Assembly (NCBI GenBank): GCA_009664345.1
Contig: CP043547.1
Location: 4,802,709 to 4,866,708, forward strand
DNA: 64,000 nt
From: Planctomycetales bacterium 10988
Lineage (GTDB): Bacteria; Planctomycetota; Planctomycetia; Pirellulales; Pb10988
Direction: 5' to 3'
Part shown: piece after piece, positions 8,824 through 18,709 of the stretch
Numbering within the stretch: the first letter of the stretch is position 1
How the letters are laid out: each line of letters starts with the position of its first letter
Translations under genes and position numbers: made by a program
The notes under the pieces: model-generated
Databases searched by the model: none
What the model was told of the DNA's origin: nothing
The model's input: the letters and a program-made list of their open reading frames with translations, nothing else

Positions 8824-10275
8824 TTAAACAGAAGCCGTTTCTTCCAATGTCTGACACTTTGTCTTGGCCTGAAAGAAACCAACTTCCTCTGGTGTTTTTA
8901 TATACAAAAAGAAAGCCAAAATCAGCATTGGCCAAAGTTGTAAATAAAGCCGTTGAATCGACGTCGCGACATGCCAACTCAGATCATGCGGGCTGATTAA
9001 ATACGCAAATGTATAAACCGCCATCATGAAACAACAAACAAAGAGAATTGCAACAGCCTTCCCTCTATTTTGTTTATCAAAGGTTCTTCCAAAGATCATT
9101 GCATAGAGAGGAAGAATAAAAGCAAAGCCTTTGAGAAAATCAAAAAATCCTTCCCCGGCTTGGGTAAAGATCATTTGATATCGTGATACGTCCGTGATTG
9201 CATGTATTACTTCTTGAAAACTTTGTACATGCAAATCACTTTGCGGGGCGAGAGATTCCTTAAACAAAAAAACCGAACAAGGAACCATCAGCGAAAGCAT
9301 GGTCAATTCTACAAGTATGGAATTTTTTAGTAGAGGAACCATTCTGCGGAGATGGAAACAACAAAAGCATCCAAGAATTAATAAATAAAATGGTAGCCCT
9401 TCATTCTTCGTCCATGCGGCCAATCCTCCACAAATCAGAGCCAAGACCCAACACAAAGTCCGAGCGATTTCTTTGGATGAAACGAAAGTCAGCAAGCCGA
9501 TCGTTGCCAAAAAATAAAAACTCAGCGGCAGGTCCGCGTATTGATTGGCACTCTCTTTCACAAAGAGACTCGTTCCCAAGAGAACCGCCCCGGCGATCAA
9601 CCCTTGATGGATCGATCGCTGAAGTCCGACCATCGCGATTAATAACAAAGTTGTCAAAATGAAATACAGTCCCGCCAACCAAATCGCCGGAAGTTCAATT
9701 TCGTCCTTTGTAAAAATTGAAAGACGAGCAATGGAAGCCGGAATCAACAAGGGATAGTCAGCATGGAAAGCATGTTGATTTCCATCGTGAAAAAAGGTTT
9801 TCCAATCCGCTTCTGGTTCTGCCAAAAACTTTGCATGTAGATTCCAGGTGGCGATCGAATCATTCACCCCTTGCGGATACGCCCATATTCTTGAAATAAA
9901 CAAGCAGACCGCACTCAATCCTAACAGCAGTACAATTCCCAAAAGACTTTTATTGATTCTGGTTTGTTGATCGTTCGGTTGTTCTTGTTCATATTTACTC
10001 GGAATGAACAGTGGCAATTGTGAACAAAGAAAAGACATTGTTCCGACCAAAACAACTTCACATCCGAAATAAAATCCTTTCGGATGTCCAATCAAATATT
10101 TCCACAAGAACCAACTACAAGAAGTAAGCCCTATTCCGATCCCAATCGCCAGAGACCCAAGTAAAATCTGACAGATCCAAAAATTACTTTTTGCTTTTTG
10201 TCCAATCGACAAACCAATCCACAACAAGATGCCGGGATAGAGCGAAAGGACAAGAATAGAAAGAATCGCGATCAT
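8824..10275 (-). CDS. Polytopic membrane protein, possible GT-C type glycosyltransferase
   Basis: The protein of 483 aa is almost entirely hydrophobic, with roughly 11-13 membrane segments. The soluble loop after the fourth segment holds an acidic, aromatic stretch (FHDGNQHAFHADYP), and the layout (first loop with acidic residues, long series of helices) resembles GT-C glycosyltransferases of the dolichyl-phosphate-mannose or ArnT kind, which use lipid-linked sugars. The match is by architecture only, so the function is tentative; an O-antigen ligase-like or other envelope role is possible. The gene and its 170-aa neighbour are visibly richer in A and T than the flanking ilvC and groEL genes, a hint of different origin. 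Confidence 0.6.
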   Translation of the reverse strand: MIAILSILVLSLYPGILLWIGLSIGQKAKSNFWICQILLGSLAIGIGIGLTSCSWFLWKYLIGHPKGFYFGCEVVLVGTMSFLCSQLPLFIPSKYEQEQPNDQQTRINKSLLGIVLLLGLSAVCLFISRIWAYPQGVNDSIATWNLHAKFLAEPEADWKTFFHDGNQHAFHADYPLLIPASIARLSIFTKDEIELPAIWLAGLYFILTTLLLIAMVGLQRSIHQGLIAGAVLLGTSLFVKESANQYADLPLSFYFLATIGLLTFVSSKEIARTLCWVLALICGGLAAWTKNEGLPFYLLILGCFCCFHLRRMVPLLKNSILVELTMLSLMVPCSVFLFKESLAPQSDLHVQSFQEVIHAITDVSRYQMIFTQAGEGFFDFLKGFAFILPLYAMIFGRTFDKQNRGKAVAILFVCCFMMAVYTFAYLISPHDLSWHVATSIQRLYLQLWPMLILAFFLYIKTPEEVGFFQAKTKCQTLEETASV

Positions 10276-10279
10276 ATGC

Positions 10280-10792
10280 TTATTGACTAGATGATGGAGA
10301 AGTATTTATTTCTTGAGCGATTCTTGTCGCAGGGGTTTGCCGGTAAAGCACCCAACTAGCACACGATTCGCCGGGATAACTTCGGGCAAGTTCTTGATAG
10401 CCAGTTGGGGGCCAAGCGATCTCCACCGGAGGCGTTCCCACTTGTAAAAGATATTCACAAACTCCGTGAATTAAAATCTTTCGAGGGGCCAACTCCAATC
10501 GCGTATTCGCGACATCCATCAACGGACCTTCAGCGAGATTCTCAAGAAAACAGTAGTAGCCTACTTGAGCATTCTGCGGTAAATGATCGTTTAATCCTTC
10601 ATACTGCTCTTGATATCGTGTCGTGATCGTTTGCCCTATTGGATTCTGCCAATAGTCTGGGAGATGCCGCAACAAACGCAAATTGCTCAGACAGACAATA
10701 CATAATACGATGAACATCCCCCGATGGCGTGCTTGCCAACATCGCTGGGAAAAGCTTCGAAGTCGCTTCGTAATGGAGGGCGAGAAGTCCAT
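10280..10792 (-). CDS. Hypothetical protein with one N-terminal membrane anchor, 170 aa
   Basis: One membrane segment (about residues 25-42) anchors a soluble domain that would face the periplasm. No motif is recognised. Only 4 nt separate it from the downstream polytopic membrane protein, so the two form an operon and probably work together. Such small proteins beside GT-C enzymes are sometimes described as partner or periplasmic-domain proteins, but that is inference here. It shares the AT-rich composition of its partner. Confidence 0.6.
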   Translation of the reverse strand: MDFSPSITKRLRSFSQRCWQARHRGMFIVLCIVCLSNLRLLRHLPDYWQNPIGQTITTRYQEQYEGLNDHLPQNAQVGYYCFLENLAEGPLMDVANTRLELAPRKILIHGVCEYLLQVGTPPVEIAWPPTGYQELARSYPGESCASWVLYRQTPATRIAQEINTSPSSSQ

Positions 10793-10920
10793 TCGATTGG
10801 CTTGTTAAAAAGCGAGAATGTTGAGGAACGATGAGTATCTTGCCGTAGAGGATGGCTAAACTAACTGGCCTTTTCATTTCGGTCAAGTTCAGACTTGAGA
10901 AGACTCCTACTTTGCCCAAT

Positions 10921-10960
10921 AAAAAAACCGCCTCACCCAACCAGGAGCGAGACGGTTTTC
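10921..10960 (-). terminator. Terminator of the groES-groEL region
   Basis: On the minus strand a long stem (AAAACCGTCTCGC pairing with GTGAGGCGGTTTT with wobble pairs) is followed by a run of seven Ts. It lies about 50-90 nt beyond the groEL stop. Confidence 0.8.
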
Positions 10961-11010
10961 TATGATAAACGCTTTACACTTCGCTACGTGAACAGCGAAG
11001 GCGGGGCGGT

Positions 11011-12639
<1,629 letters not shown>

Positions 12640-12685
12640 CTAACTCCTGACAGAATAAAATAGGTGGGAAAATTTCGTGAACTAT

Positions 12686-12719
12686 TTCTGTGGTACATCG
12701 AGTTCTGTGGTACATCGAG
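12686..12719. repeat. Perfect 17-bp tandem duplication between groEL and groES
   Basis: The unit TTCTGTGGTACATCGAG occurs twice head to tail (12686-12702 and 12703-12719) in the spacer. It is not part of a coding frame. It may be a recent slippage event or a repeated protein or RNA site. Confidence 0.9.
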
Positions 12720-12800
12720 ACAAATCTCAAAACCGTCGGCAAAAGGAATGACCCCAGAGGTCAGGCGACGATTTCAAGAGGAGGGAGTCCCTGCAACTGA

Positions 12801-13109
12801 CTAGTCTTCGATGGTGGCCAAGATGTCGCTTTCACGCATCAGCAGATAATCGTGTTCGCCGATTTGGAATTCATCGCCGGCATATGAGCTGAAGATGACG
12901 CGATCGCCGGGCTTGACTTGCATCTTGCCACGGGTGCCATCATCGAGCAATTTGCCTTCGCCCACGCTGACCACGCGGCCGCGAGCGGGCTTTTCTTTGG
13001 CATTTTGTGGCAAAACGATCCCACCGGAAGTGGTTTCTTGAGCTTCTTCTCGCTCTACGACAACACGATCATGTAACGGTTGCAATTTGATATTGGTGGC
13101 TGTAGCCAT
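12801..13109 (-). CDS. groES: 10 kDa co-chaperonin GroES
   Basis: GroES is the heptameric lid of the GroEL chamber. The 102-aa protein has the family start LQPLHDRVVVER, the mobile loop region (EEAQETTSGGIVLP) and the end GEHDYLLMRESDILATIE. The frame stays open upstream to 13238, but ATG 13109 gives the family N-terminus (with a short MATATNI extension) and has a GGAGGG ribosome site about 10 nt upstream. groEL lies downstream. No CIRCE element is visible upstream; a 16-bp palindrome about 220 nt before the start is the best regulatory candidate. Confidence 0.97.
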   Translation of the reverse strand: MATATNIKLQPLHDRVVVEREEAQETTSGGIVLPQNAKEKPARGRVVSVGEGKLLDDGTRGKMQVKPGDRVIFSSYAGDEFQIGEHDYLLMRESDILATIED

Positions 13110-13327
13110 TTCGGTTGTTCCCTCCGAATCGAAAAACTCAGGGACTAGAAAAGACAGTCCATCGTTCACAACGCCCGACGACTGCCAAAATGTGCGAAAA
13201 ACATTTTGATACGCTAAAGAAAGCAATCTATATGCCAAACTTTCTTGCTTTGACCTAAGATGTTTCCATTCAACTATTTATAAAATATTAAGAATCTCAA
13301 GCATAGGGATCTGCCTGTCTCATCTCA

Positions 13328-13343
13328 TTCCGACATGTCGGAA
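13328..13343. promoter_or_regulatory. Perfect 16-bp palindrome upstream of groES
   Basis: TTCCGACATGTCGGAA is a perfect dyad of the kind bound by dimeric regulators. It lies about 220 nt upstream of the groES start. It has no T run and too small a loop for a terminator. Its binding protein is unknown. Confidence 0.4.
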
Positions 13344-13445
13344 GCATCCCCATCCTGCCAAAATGACAGCCTTCGCCGAAAGCGGAGGCGAAATTGAATC
13401 AGGGGACGCCTGCGATAGGAGTAGGTGGGATCGAAACTTAAGTTT

Positions 13446-13606
13446 CAGGGTTCGGATTTCAGGTTCAACGATTCATTTCGAAAGTGGATTAGGTTCTGAC
13501 GGTGTCCATATAACTTTATGAGATATTGAAAGCCAAATAAAATTCCATCTTACCGTTAAGGTCAACCTCCGAGCCCTGAACCCTGAACCCCGAAACCTGA
13601 ACCCTA
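13446..13606. repeat. Telomere-like CCCTGAA/GGGTTCAGG repeat cluster
   Basis: Short units related to TTCAGGGTTCGG appear on one strand at 13444-13469. The opposite orientation (CCCTGAACCCTGAACCCCG and further units) appears at 13573-13606. A similar patch occurs at 21174-21207. The units are imperfect and lie only in non-coding DNA. Confidence 0.6.
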
Positions 13607-13654
13607 TCCCTTCCCCGAACCATTCGCTATTCGCTATCACTTCGTGCTCGCCTT

Positions 13655-14380
13655 CTATTCTCCTTCCGTTAACCCATAAAAATGCAAATGCTGCCAGGGG
13701 AGCTTGTCGTAGGTTTCGAGAAGCTGGAAGCCGTTGGACGTAAACTCTTTCTTCATTTGCTTTTGGCTCATTTTGTGAAGAAGCTTGATGGGAACGTCGG
13801 GGTCTTCGAGGCGGAATTCGACCAAGGCAATGCGGCCTTCGGGTTTGAGACTTTTCCTCATTTCTCGAAGCATTTGCTGGGGATGAGAGATTTCGTGATA
13901 GACATCGACCAGGAGAATCAGATCGACTTCGCCTTCGGGGAGTTTCGGATCGATCGGCGTTCCGAGGAGCAGTTCGCAGTTGCCAATCTCCTCTGCTTCC
14001 GCCCGTGCCTGCAAGAATCGCAGCATCTCAGGTTGAATATCCACGCAAAAGATCGTGCCTTCTTCGCCGACCATCTCCGCCAGTTGCAGACTATAAAAAC
14101 CATTGCCACACCCTAAGTCACAGATGTTTTGGCCGGGCTTCACGTTTAAAGCGGCAAGCAGTTGGCGGCAATCCTCTTCACGTTGCCGAGACTCCCGGAC
14201 TAGCCACGGGGCTCCGCTATAGTGCATCGTCGTTGCGATTTCCCGGCCCATGAAATGCGTCGGTGCCGGCGGAATGGAAGATTCCTCCTCCGACCTTTGG
14301 CCAAAAGACACCGGAGGAAGACAAAGCATTGCCAGACCGAAGAAGGCAAAAAGTCTCGACGAAGATTGAAGTTGAAACAT
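13655..14380 (-). CDS. Exported class I SAM-dependent methyltransferase
   Basis: The class I fold is clear: motif I DLGCGNGFYS, an acidic residue ending strand 2 (FCVDIQPE), and a post-motif LLVDVYHEISHP, as in Methyltransf_11/25 proteins. It begins with a hydrophobic signal-like segment (MFQLQSSSRLFAFFGLAMLCLPPVSFG) with a likely cleavage site after SFG. Methyltransferases need cytoplasmic SAM, so an exported one is odd; similar annotated proteins occur in planctomycetes. ATG 14380 has a GAGGAAA ribosome site and is preferred over an upstream in-frame start at 14422. The target is unknown. The gene stands alone, downstream of lpxD and lpxI on the same strand but separated from them by a G-rich spacer. 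Confidence 0.82.
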   Translation of the reverse strand: MFQLQSSSRLFAFFGLAMLCLPPVSFGQRSEEESSIPPAPTHFMGREIATTMHYSGAPWLVRESRQREEDCRQLLAALNVKPGQNICDLGCGNGFYSLQLAEMVGEEGTIFCVDIQPEMLRFLQARAEAEEIGNCELLLGTPIDPKLPEGEVDLILLVDVYHEISHPQQMLREMRKSLKPEGRIALVEFRLEDPDVPIKLLHKMSQKQMKKEFTSNGFQLLETYDKLPWQHLHFYGLTEGE

Positions 14381-14469
14381 GGTTTCCTCTTTGAACAAGC
14401 AGACCACAGGAAGGCATCGCACGCGGAGCGATCCTTCATTTTACTGGTCTCTCAAAGAGGTGTCCAATT

Positions 14470-14507
14470 GGGGGAGGGGTGGAGTGTGGGGAGTGGACGG
14501 TGGTGGG
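14470..14507 (+). other. G-rich tract with G-quadruplex potential
   Basis: Four G runs (14470-14474, 14476-14479, 14488-14491, 14505-14507) occur within 38 nt in the spacer between lpxI and the methyltransferase gene. The spacing allows a loose quadruplex with loops of 1, 8 and 13 nt. The purpose is unknown. Confidence 0.4.
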
Positions 14508-14545
14508 TGAAGAAAAGTTCATTTTGCCGAACGACAGTAAAATGC

Positions 14546-14559
14546 AAAAAGTACTTTTT
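14546..14559. repeat. 14-bp palindrome AAAAAGTACTTTTT
   Basis: A perfect dyad lies about 20 nt beyond the lpxI stop, in the spacer before the methyltransferase. It is one of a dispersed set in this window (others near 29838, 44050, 57219 and 62720). Confidence 0.75.
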
Positions 14560-14579
14560 AAAATGAAGAGTAGTTGGTA

Positions 14580-15494
14580 TTAACAAGAAGAGGTATTGAA
14601 ACTACTGATCGGTTCCATTTGGCCGGCTTTTAAAGCGACGACAATGAGGCGGTGACGGTCGGCGAAGTTAATAAATTCTTTTTGATTCAGCAGAATGGTT
14701 TTGTCGGCCTCGATGGCGAGGACCTTGCCGCCGGCATTGGCTAATTTTTCCAAGGTCTGGACACCAACGGTGGGGACATCGAACCGCATATCTTGTTCAG
14801 GCTTGGCCACTTTGACCATGATGAAGCCACCGGCTTTGCAGAGTTCACCCGCTCGTTCGATGCAGCGGTCGGTTCCTTCCAGGGCCTCGACGGCGATCAC
14901 TAGCCCATCGCGAACGATGACCGATTGCCCGATGTCGAGCCGGCCCATCTCCTTGGCGATCTTCCAGCCATACTGAATGTCACGTTCCTGGGCGGTGTTC
15001 GGCTTGCGGCGTGTCAACAATCCCGATTTCACAAGTAACTCCGGAGCAAAATGGGTCGCAGGTTCGAAAGAGATCCCGTCTTTGGCGAATTCCTGAATCA
15101 CGGCGAGTAAAATCTGATCGTCGCGAAAGCCTTCTTTCAGCAGCCGCAAGACCAACCGCGTCAGCCGCAAATCCGGCAGGTAATGAATCCAGGCCCACGG
15201 CTCGAAGAGGCGGAATTTCCAAATCTTTCCCGCCATCGTCGCTTGGCGAACGCCGTGGCGTTTTAGGTAGGCGATCGAGCGATTGAGCCGCCCCATCCCG
15301 ATCCAGGTGAACTCATGGCAAATCTCTTGCAAGGCAGGGTCCGCATGATCGCGGATGCCGAGGCAGACGACCCGACGACCTTGTTTGACGAGGGCTTCCG
15401 CAATGACGATGGGAAACTCACCCCAGCCGGCAATCAAGCCAATCTGCGGTGTGTCCACTCTGGTTGTCTTAAAAAGTGTTTTTTGGTTTTCCAT
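14580..15494 (-). CDS. lpxI: UDP-2,3-diacylglucosamine pyrophosphatase LpxI (DUF1009)
   Basis: LpxI hydrolyses UDP-2,3-diacylglucosamine to lipid X and UMP in lipid A synthesis, replacing LpxH in many phyla. The protein of about 304 aa has the family features: N-terminal IGLIAGWGEFPI, central GKIWKFRLF, and C-terminal GTDRCIERAGEL, MVKVAKPEQDMRFDVPTVG. ATG 15494 fits the family start better than the in-frame TTG at 15503. lpxD lies upstream on the same strand with a 48-nt gap, so the two probably form an operon. This supports a lipid A-containing outer membrane. Confidence 0.93.
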   Translation of the reverse strand: MENQKTLFKTTRVDTPQIGLIAGWGEFPIVIAEALVKQGRRVVCLGIRDHADPALQEICHEFTWIGMGRLNRSIAYLKRHGVRQATMAGKIWKFRLFEPWAWIHYLPDLRLTRLVLRLLKEGFRDDQILLAVIQEFAKDGISFEPATHFAPELLVKSGLLTRRKPNTAQERDIQYGWKIAKEMGRLDIGQSVIVRDGLVIAVEALEGTDRCIERAGELCKAGGFIMVKVAKPEQDMRFDVPTVGVQTLEKLANAGGKVLAIEADKTILLNQKEFINFADRHRLIVVALKAGQMEPISSFNTSSC

Positions 15495-15542
15495 GCCGAA
15501 CAACGCTCAACCTAAAAAGCATTTTTTGCTTTGGCGAAAGGA

Positions 15543-16595
15543 TTAGCTCGCTTGTTTTCGCGGATTCGTGGTTCCCGTCAGTCGTTGGACTTGTCGAGTT
15601 AAGTCCTTGAGTTGTCTTCGCATTTCCGGCAGTTTTTGGAAGTTCGCCAGCGAGAGCATTTGCTCACGGATCGGCGTGGCGGGCGTTCCCACGTATTGCG
15701 TTCCCGGCGGAATATCGGTCATAACGCCGGAGGAAGCCCCAATCACGGCGGCTTGTCCGATGTGAACGTGATCGCGAATCCCGACTTGCCCGGCCAAAAC
15801 GACATAATCCCCGGTGCTGGTACTTCCGGCGATGCCGACCTGCCCGCAGATCAAATTGTGCTTGCCGATCTTGCAATTGTGGGCGATCATCACCAGGTTA
15901 TCGATCTTCGATCCTTCCCCAATCACGGTGGCTCCGTACGTCGCCCGATCAATGGTCACCGAAGAGCCGATCTCTACGTCGTCGTGAATTTCGACCCAAC
16001 CAAGTTGCGGAATGAGCTGATGCTTGCCGTCCTTCATCTCATAGCCAAAGCCGTAGGCCCCGATGATCGAACCGCCATGAATCAGGCATCGCTTGCCGAT
16101 TTGAATCTCATCGTAAAGGACCACATTGGCGAAGAGTTCCGTTCCTGCCCCGATTCGACAGCCATCCCCGACGACGACGCCGGGATGCAAGACGACATTC
16201 TCTTCGATTACGACTTCTTCCCCGATGGTGACCGAGGGATAAATCGTGACGTTCTCGCCGATCTTGGCTGTTTTGGAAATCTTCGCCTCGGAAGAAATCC
16301 CACGGTACGAACGCTTCCGGACGGGATGAAAAATCTGATAAATTTCGCTGAAAGCTTTTTGAACGTGTTCGACCTGAATCATCGGCCGAGGGTCGTCAGA
16401 AGTGAAATCAGCCGGCACCAAAAACGCCGCCGCCTCGGACGAGGCCAGCTTATCCGCATGCTGGGGATTGTCTAAAAAGGAGATCGCCTGAGGATGGGCA
16501 TCTTTGAGCGGGAGAGCATCACAAATCAACAACGTTTCGCAGCCAACCAATTGGCCACCAAGACGTTGGGCAAGTTCGGATAACGTTTTCGACAT
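15543..16595 (-). CDS. lpxD: UDP-3-O-acylglucosamine N-acyltransferase LpxD
   Basis: LpxD adds the N-linked hydroxyacyl chain in the third step of lipid A synthesis, using acyl-ACP. An N-terminal uridine-binding domain (1-100) precedes a left-handed beta-helix of hexapeptide repeats (about 105-310) of the form IGENVTIYPSVTIGEEVVIEE. The catalytic His lies in VMIAHNCKIGKHN. A short C-terminal helix ends the protein; the length of 350 aa is normal. It is followed by lpxI. Acyl specificity cannot be read from the sequence. Confidence 0.96.
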   Translation of the reverse strand: MSKTLSELAQRLGGQLVGCETLLICDALPLKDAHPQAISFLDNPQHADKLASSEAAAFLVPADFTSDDPRPMIQVEHVQKAFSEIYQIFHPVRKRSYRGISSEAKISKTAKIGENVTIYPSVTIGEEVVIEENVVLHPGVVVGDGCRIGAGTELFANVVLYDEIQIGKRCLIHGGSIIGAYGFGYEMKDGKHQLIPQLGWVEIHDDVEIGSSVTIDRATYGATVIGEGSKIDNLVMIAHNCKIGKHNLICGQVGIAGSTSTGDYVVLAGQVGIRDHVHIGQAAVIGASSGVMTDIPPGTQYVGTPATPIREQMLSLANFQKLPEMRRQLKDLTRQVQRLTGTTNPRKQAS

Positions 16596-16711
16596 GACCG
16601 GAGTCCTTTCCCAAGATGTGAACGGGGTGGTCGATCCTCCTCCTGAAGATTTCCCTTGAAAGGAAGACTCTAAACAATGCCGGAAATCGTGGCAAGATCA
16701 ATGCCGGAGGG

Positions 16712-16734
16712 GTAGGAAAGGGGCGAGAGGCGAG
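16712..16734. repeat. Left inverted repeat flanking the four-helix-bundle gene
   Basis: GGGGCGAGAGGCGAG within this segment is repeated in inverted form at 17419-17433 on the other side of the S23-like gene, and GGAAAGGGGCGAG recurs inverted at 17444-17456. See the matching right repeat. Confidence 0.55.
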
Positions 16735-16870
16735 CGTTGGTGGTGGGAATCTATTGAGGATGGTAAACGGATTTGTATTTTTAGAAATTTGGTTGAAAGG
16801 GAACCAGGGATAAATATATTAAGTAGCGTTAAGTTGTATTCGAGATTAAAGGATAAGGAAGGAAGAAACA

Positions 16871-17245
16871 GTGAAGCCGCAGTACTATCGGGAATTGATT
16901 GTGTGGCAGAAGGGGATGCTGTTGGCAAAGCAATGTTATCAATTGACGAAAAACTTCCCGATGAACGAGCAATTTGGGATGACAAGCCAAATTCGCCGGG
17001 CAGCTGCTTCAATCCCGGCCAATATTGCAGAAGGGAATGCCAGGAGCCACACCAAAGAATATTTAAAGCATTTAAGCATCGCCAGAGGATCGTTAGCCGA
17101 ATTGGAAACCCACTTAATCCTCTGCAATGAGGTTGAACTATTAGGCGAAGATTCCCTCAAAACCTGCCTTGTCCTCAGCGATGAAATCAATCGAATGCTC
17201 GCTGCTTTACGAAAATCCTTGGAACGACGTTTAGATAGTAAATAA
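16871..17245 (+). CDS. Four-helix bundle protein (S23 / 23S rRNA intervening-sequence protein family)
   Basis: The 124-aa protein matches the IVP/S23 family: YRELIVWQKGMLLAKQCYQLTKNFP, then QIRRAAASIPANIAEG, YLKHLSIARGSLAELETHL. These small helical bundles were first found in inserts of 23S rRNA genes and also act as accessory factors (Avd-like) of diversity-generating retroelements; most genomic copies have no known role. The start is GTG, with an AAGGAAGG ribosome site 7 nt upstream. It is a solitary gene between lpxD and pheS, flanked by inverted GGGGCGAGAGGCGAG-type repeats, which suggests an inserted unit. No reverse transcriptase or 23S gene is nearby. Confidence 0.85.
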   Translation: MKPQYYRELIVWQKGMLLAKQCYQLTKNFPMNEQFGMTSQIRRAAASIPANIAEGNARSHTKEYLKHLSIARGSLAELETHLILCNEVELLGEDSLKTCLVLSDEINRMLAALRKSLERRLDSK

Positions 17246-17418
17246 TCGGATAGTTTTCCAAATCTATATTGGTTCGGACATTCACGTCCCCTGTCTCTTT
17301 TGTCTCTTTTTTATTTCTATTTAACACCGCCTAAGATACCTACCTTCTATTCCCTCTCAACTAAAACTCCAAAATTACTAACCAATTTTCCGTTCACGAC
17401 ATATTTTCACCATCGGTA

Positions 17419-17463
17419 CTCGCCTCTCGCCCCTACTCGACCCCTCGCCCCTTTCCTGCTACC
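17419..17463. repeat. Right inverted repeat flanking the four-helix-bundle gene
   Basis: CTCGCCTCTCGCCCCT (17419-17434) is the reverse complement of the left repeat, followed by an extra ACTCGACCC stretch and a second partial copy (TCGCCCCTTTCCT, 17444-17456). The right side thus looks like a partly duplicated version of the left one. Confidence 0.55.
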
Positions 17464-17512
17464 ATTGAAACCTTCGCGAACGGAAAAACCCCTATTAAAC
17501 GGAGCTTGGACG

Positions 17513-18535
17513 ATGTCCGAGGCACTGGATCAATATATTAACGACCTGCAAACCTTGGCGGAGGATGCGAAAAAGGCCTTCGAAAGTGCAAAGCAAAAGG
17601 AAGACCTAGAAGCCCACCGTGTGGAATTTATGGGTGCCAAAAACGGCCATCTCAAGCGTTTGCAAAAGGGAATCGGCAAGGTCGAAAAGGACGAAAAACG
17701 GGCCGCTGGCCAGAAGTTCAATGAAGTCAAGCAGGCCGTTGAGCAATCCTTTCAAACCGCTCAAGATCGGTTGGCGAATCTCTCGGCGAGTGAGCAAGTC
17801 GGGCCTCGCTTCGATCCGACGCTGCCGGGAACCAAGCGGCCCATCGGTCGCAATCATCCTTTGACACAAACGGTGGAAGAACTCAAACGGACGATGGCCC
17901 GGCTTGGTTTCGAAGTCGCCCACGGTCCGGAAATCGAAGATGAATGGCACAATTTCGATGCCTTGAACATTCCTGCCTCGCACCCCGCCCGGCATCCGGA
18001 TGAAAATTTTTACTTGGCGAATCTGACACAAAAAGGGCATCCACTTCTGTGGCGAAGTCAAACAAGCACCGTGCAAATTCGTGTTATGGAAAAGCGAACG
18101 CCTCCGGTGCGGATCATTTCGCTCGGCCGTGTTTATCGTCCTGACAAACCTGACGCTACCCACTTTCCCATGTTTCACCAGATTGAAGGGCTGATGGTCG
18201 ATCGTGGGGTCACAATGGCTCACTTGAAAACGACCTTGCGACTCTTCGCCACGAGCTTGCTTGGAGAAGATGTTCACATTCGTTTTCGTCCTTCCTTCTT
18301 CCCGTTCACCGAACCGAGTGTGGAAGTAGATATGAGTTGGCAAGGTGGTTGGCTCGAAATGGGCGGGGCTGGCATGGTCGACCCAAATGTATTGAAGGCC
18401 GTCGGTTACGACCCGGACGAAGTCTCCGGCTTCGCCTTTGGGTTGGGCGTCGAACGGATTTGCATGCGTCGCCACAATGTAGAAGACATTCGATCCTTCT
18501 TTGAAAACGATGTCCGCTTCCTCCATCAATTTTAA
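17513..18535 (+). CDS. pheS: Phenylalanine--tRNA ligase alpha subunit
   Basis: This is the catalytic subunit of the alpha2-beta2 synthetase that charges tRNA-Phe. An N-terminal coiled coil (about 1-85) binds tRNA. The class II core carries motif 2 ([18 protein letters not shown]) and motif 3 ([13 protein letters not shown]). The length of 340 aa is normal. The frame is open from 17300, but ATG 17513 gives the family N-terminus ([13 protein letters not shown]) and has GGAG at 17501-17504. pheT follows after a 174-nt AT-rich spacer, larger than usual. Confidence 0.97.
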   Translation: MSEALDQYINDLQTLAEDAKKAFESAKQKEDLEAHRVEFMGAKNGHLKRLQKGIGKVEKDEKRAAGQKFNEVKQAVEQSFQTAQDRLANLSASEQVGPRFDPTLPGTKRPIGRNHPLTQTVEELKRTMARLGFEVAHGPEIEDEWHNFDALNIPASHPARHPDENFYLANLTQKGHPLLWRSQTSTVQIRVMEKRTPPVRIISLGRVYRPDKPDATHFPMFHQIEGLMVDRGVTMAHLKTTLRLFATSLLGEDVHIRFRPSFFPFTEPSVEVDMSWQGGWLEMGGAGMVDPNVLKAVGYDPDEVSGFAFGLGVERICMRRHNVEDIRSFFENDVRFLHQF

Positions 18536-18709
18536 ATAGAATTATTTTCTTCAATGAAAGATTGAATGAATACTTTCTATTTATTGCATAAAACAATAAA
18601 CACTTTCCCGCCTTTTAAAGCTTCTTCCTGAATAAAACAATTGAAGCTTTCGAAGTTTTAAAAGTTACTTACAAATAATTGTTGTCTAAAAAGATAAATA
18701 GTTAACACC

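Larger units (their letters stand above)
13110..13654. other. 545-bp intergenic region upstream of groES with palindromes and short repeats
   Basis: No gene is seen. The groES promoter should lie in the AT-rich part near 13200-13300, but no clear -35/-10 pair could be fixed. The rest holds two perfect palindromes (13328-13343 and 13433-13446) and clustered CCCTGAA-type repeats that end just before the methyltransferase gene stop. The region separates groES from a gene of the same strand. Confidence 0.6.

Noticed and set aside
13110-13238. Longer groES frame starting at 13238
   Set aside because: The extra 43 residues do not match the family, and ATG 13109 has a strong ribosome site.
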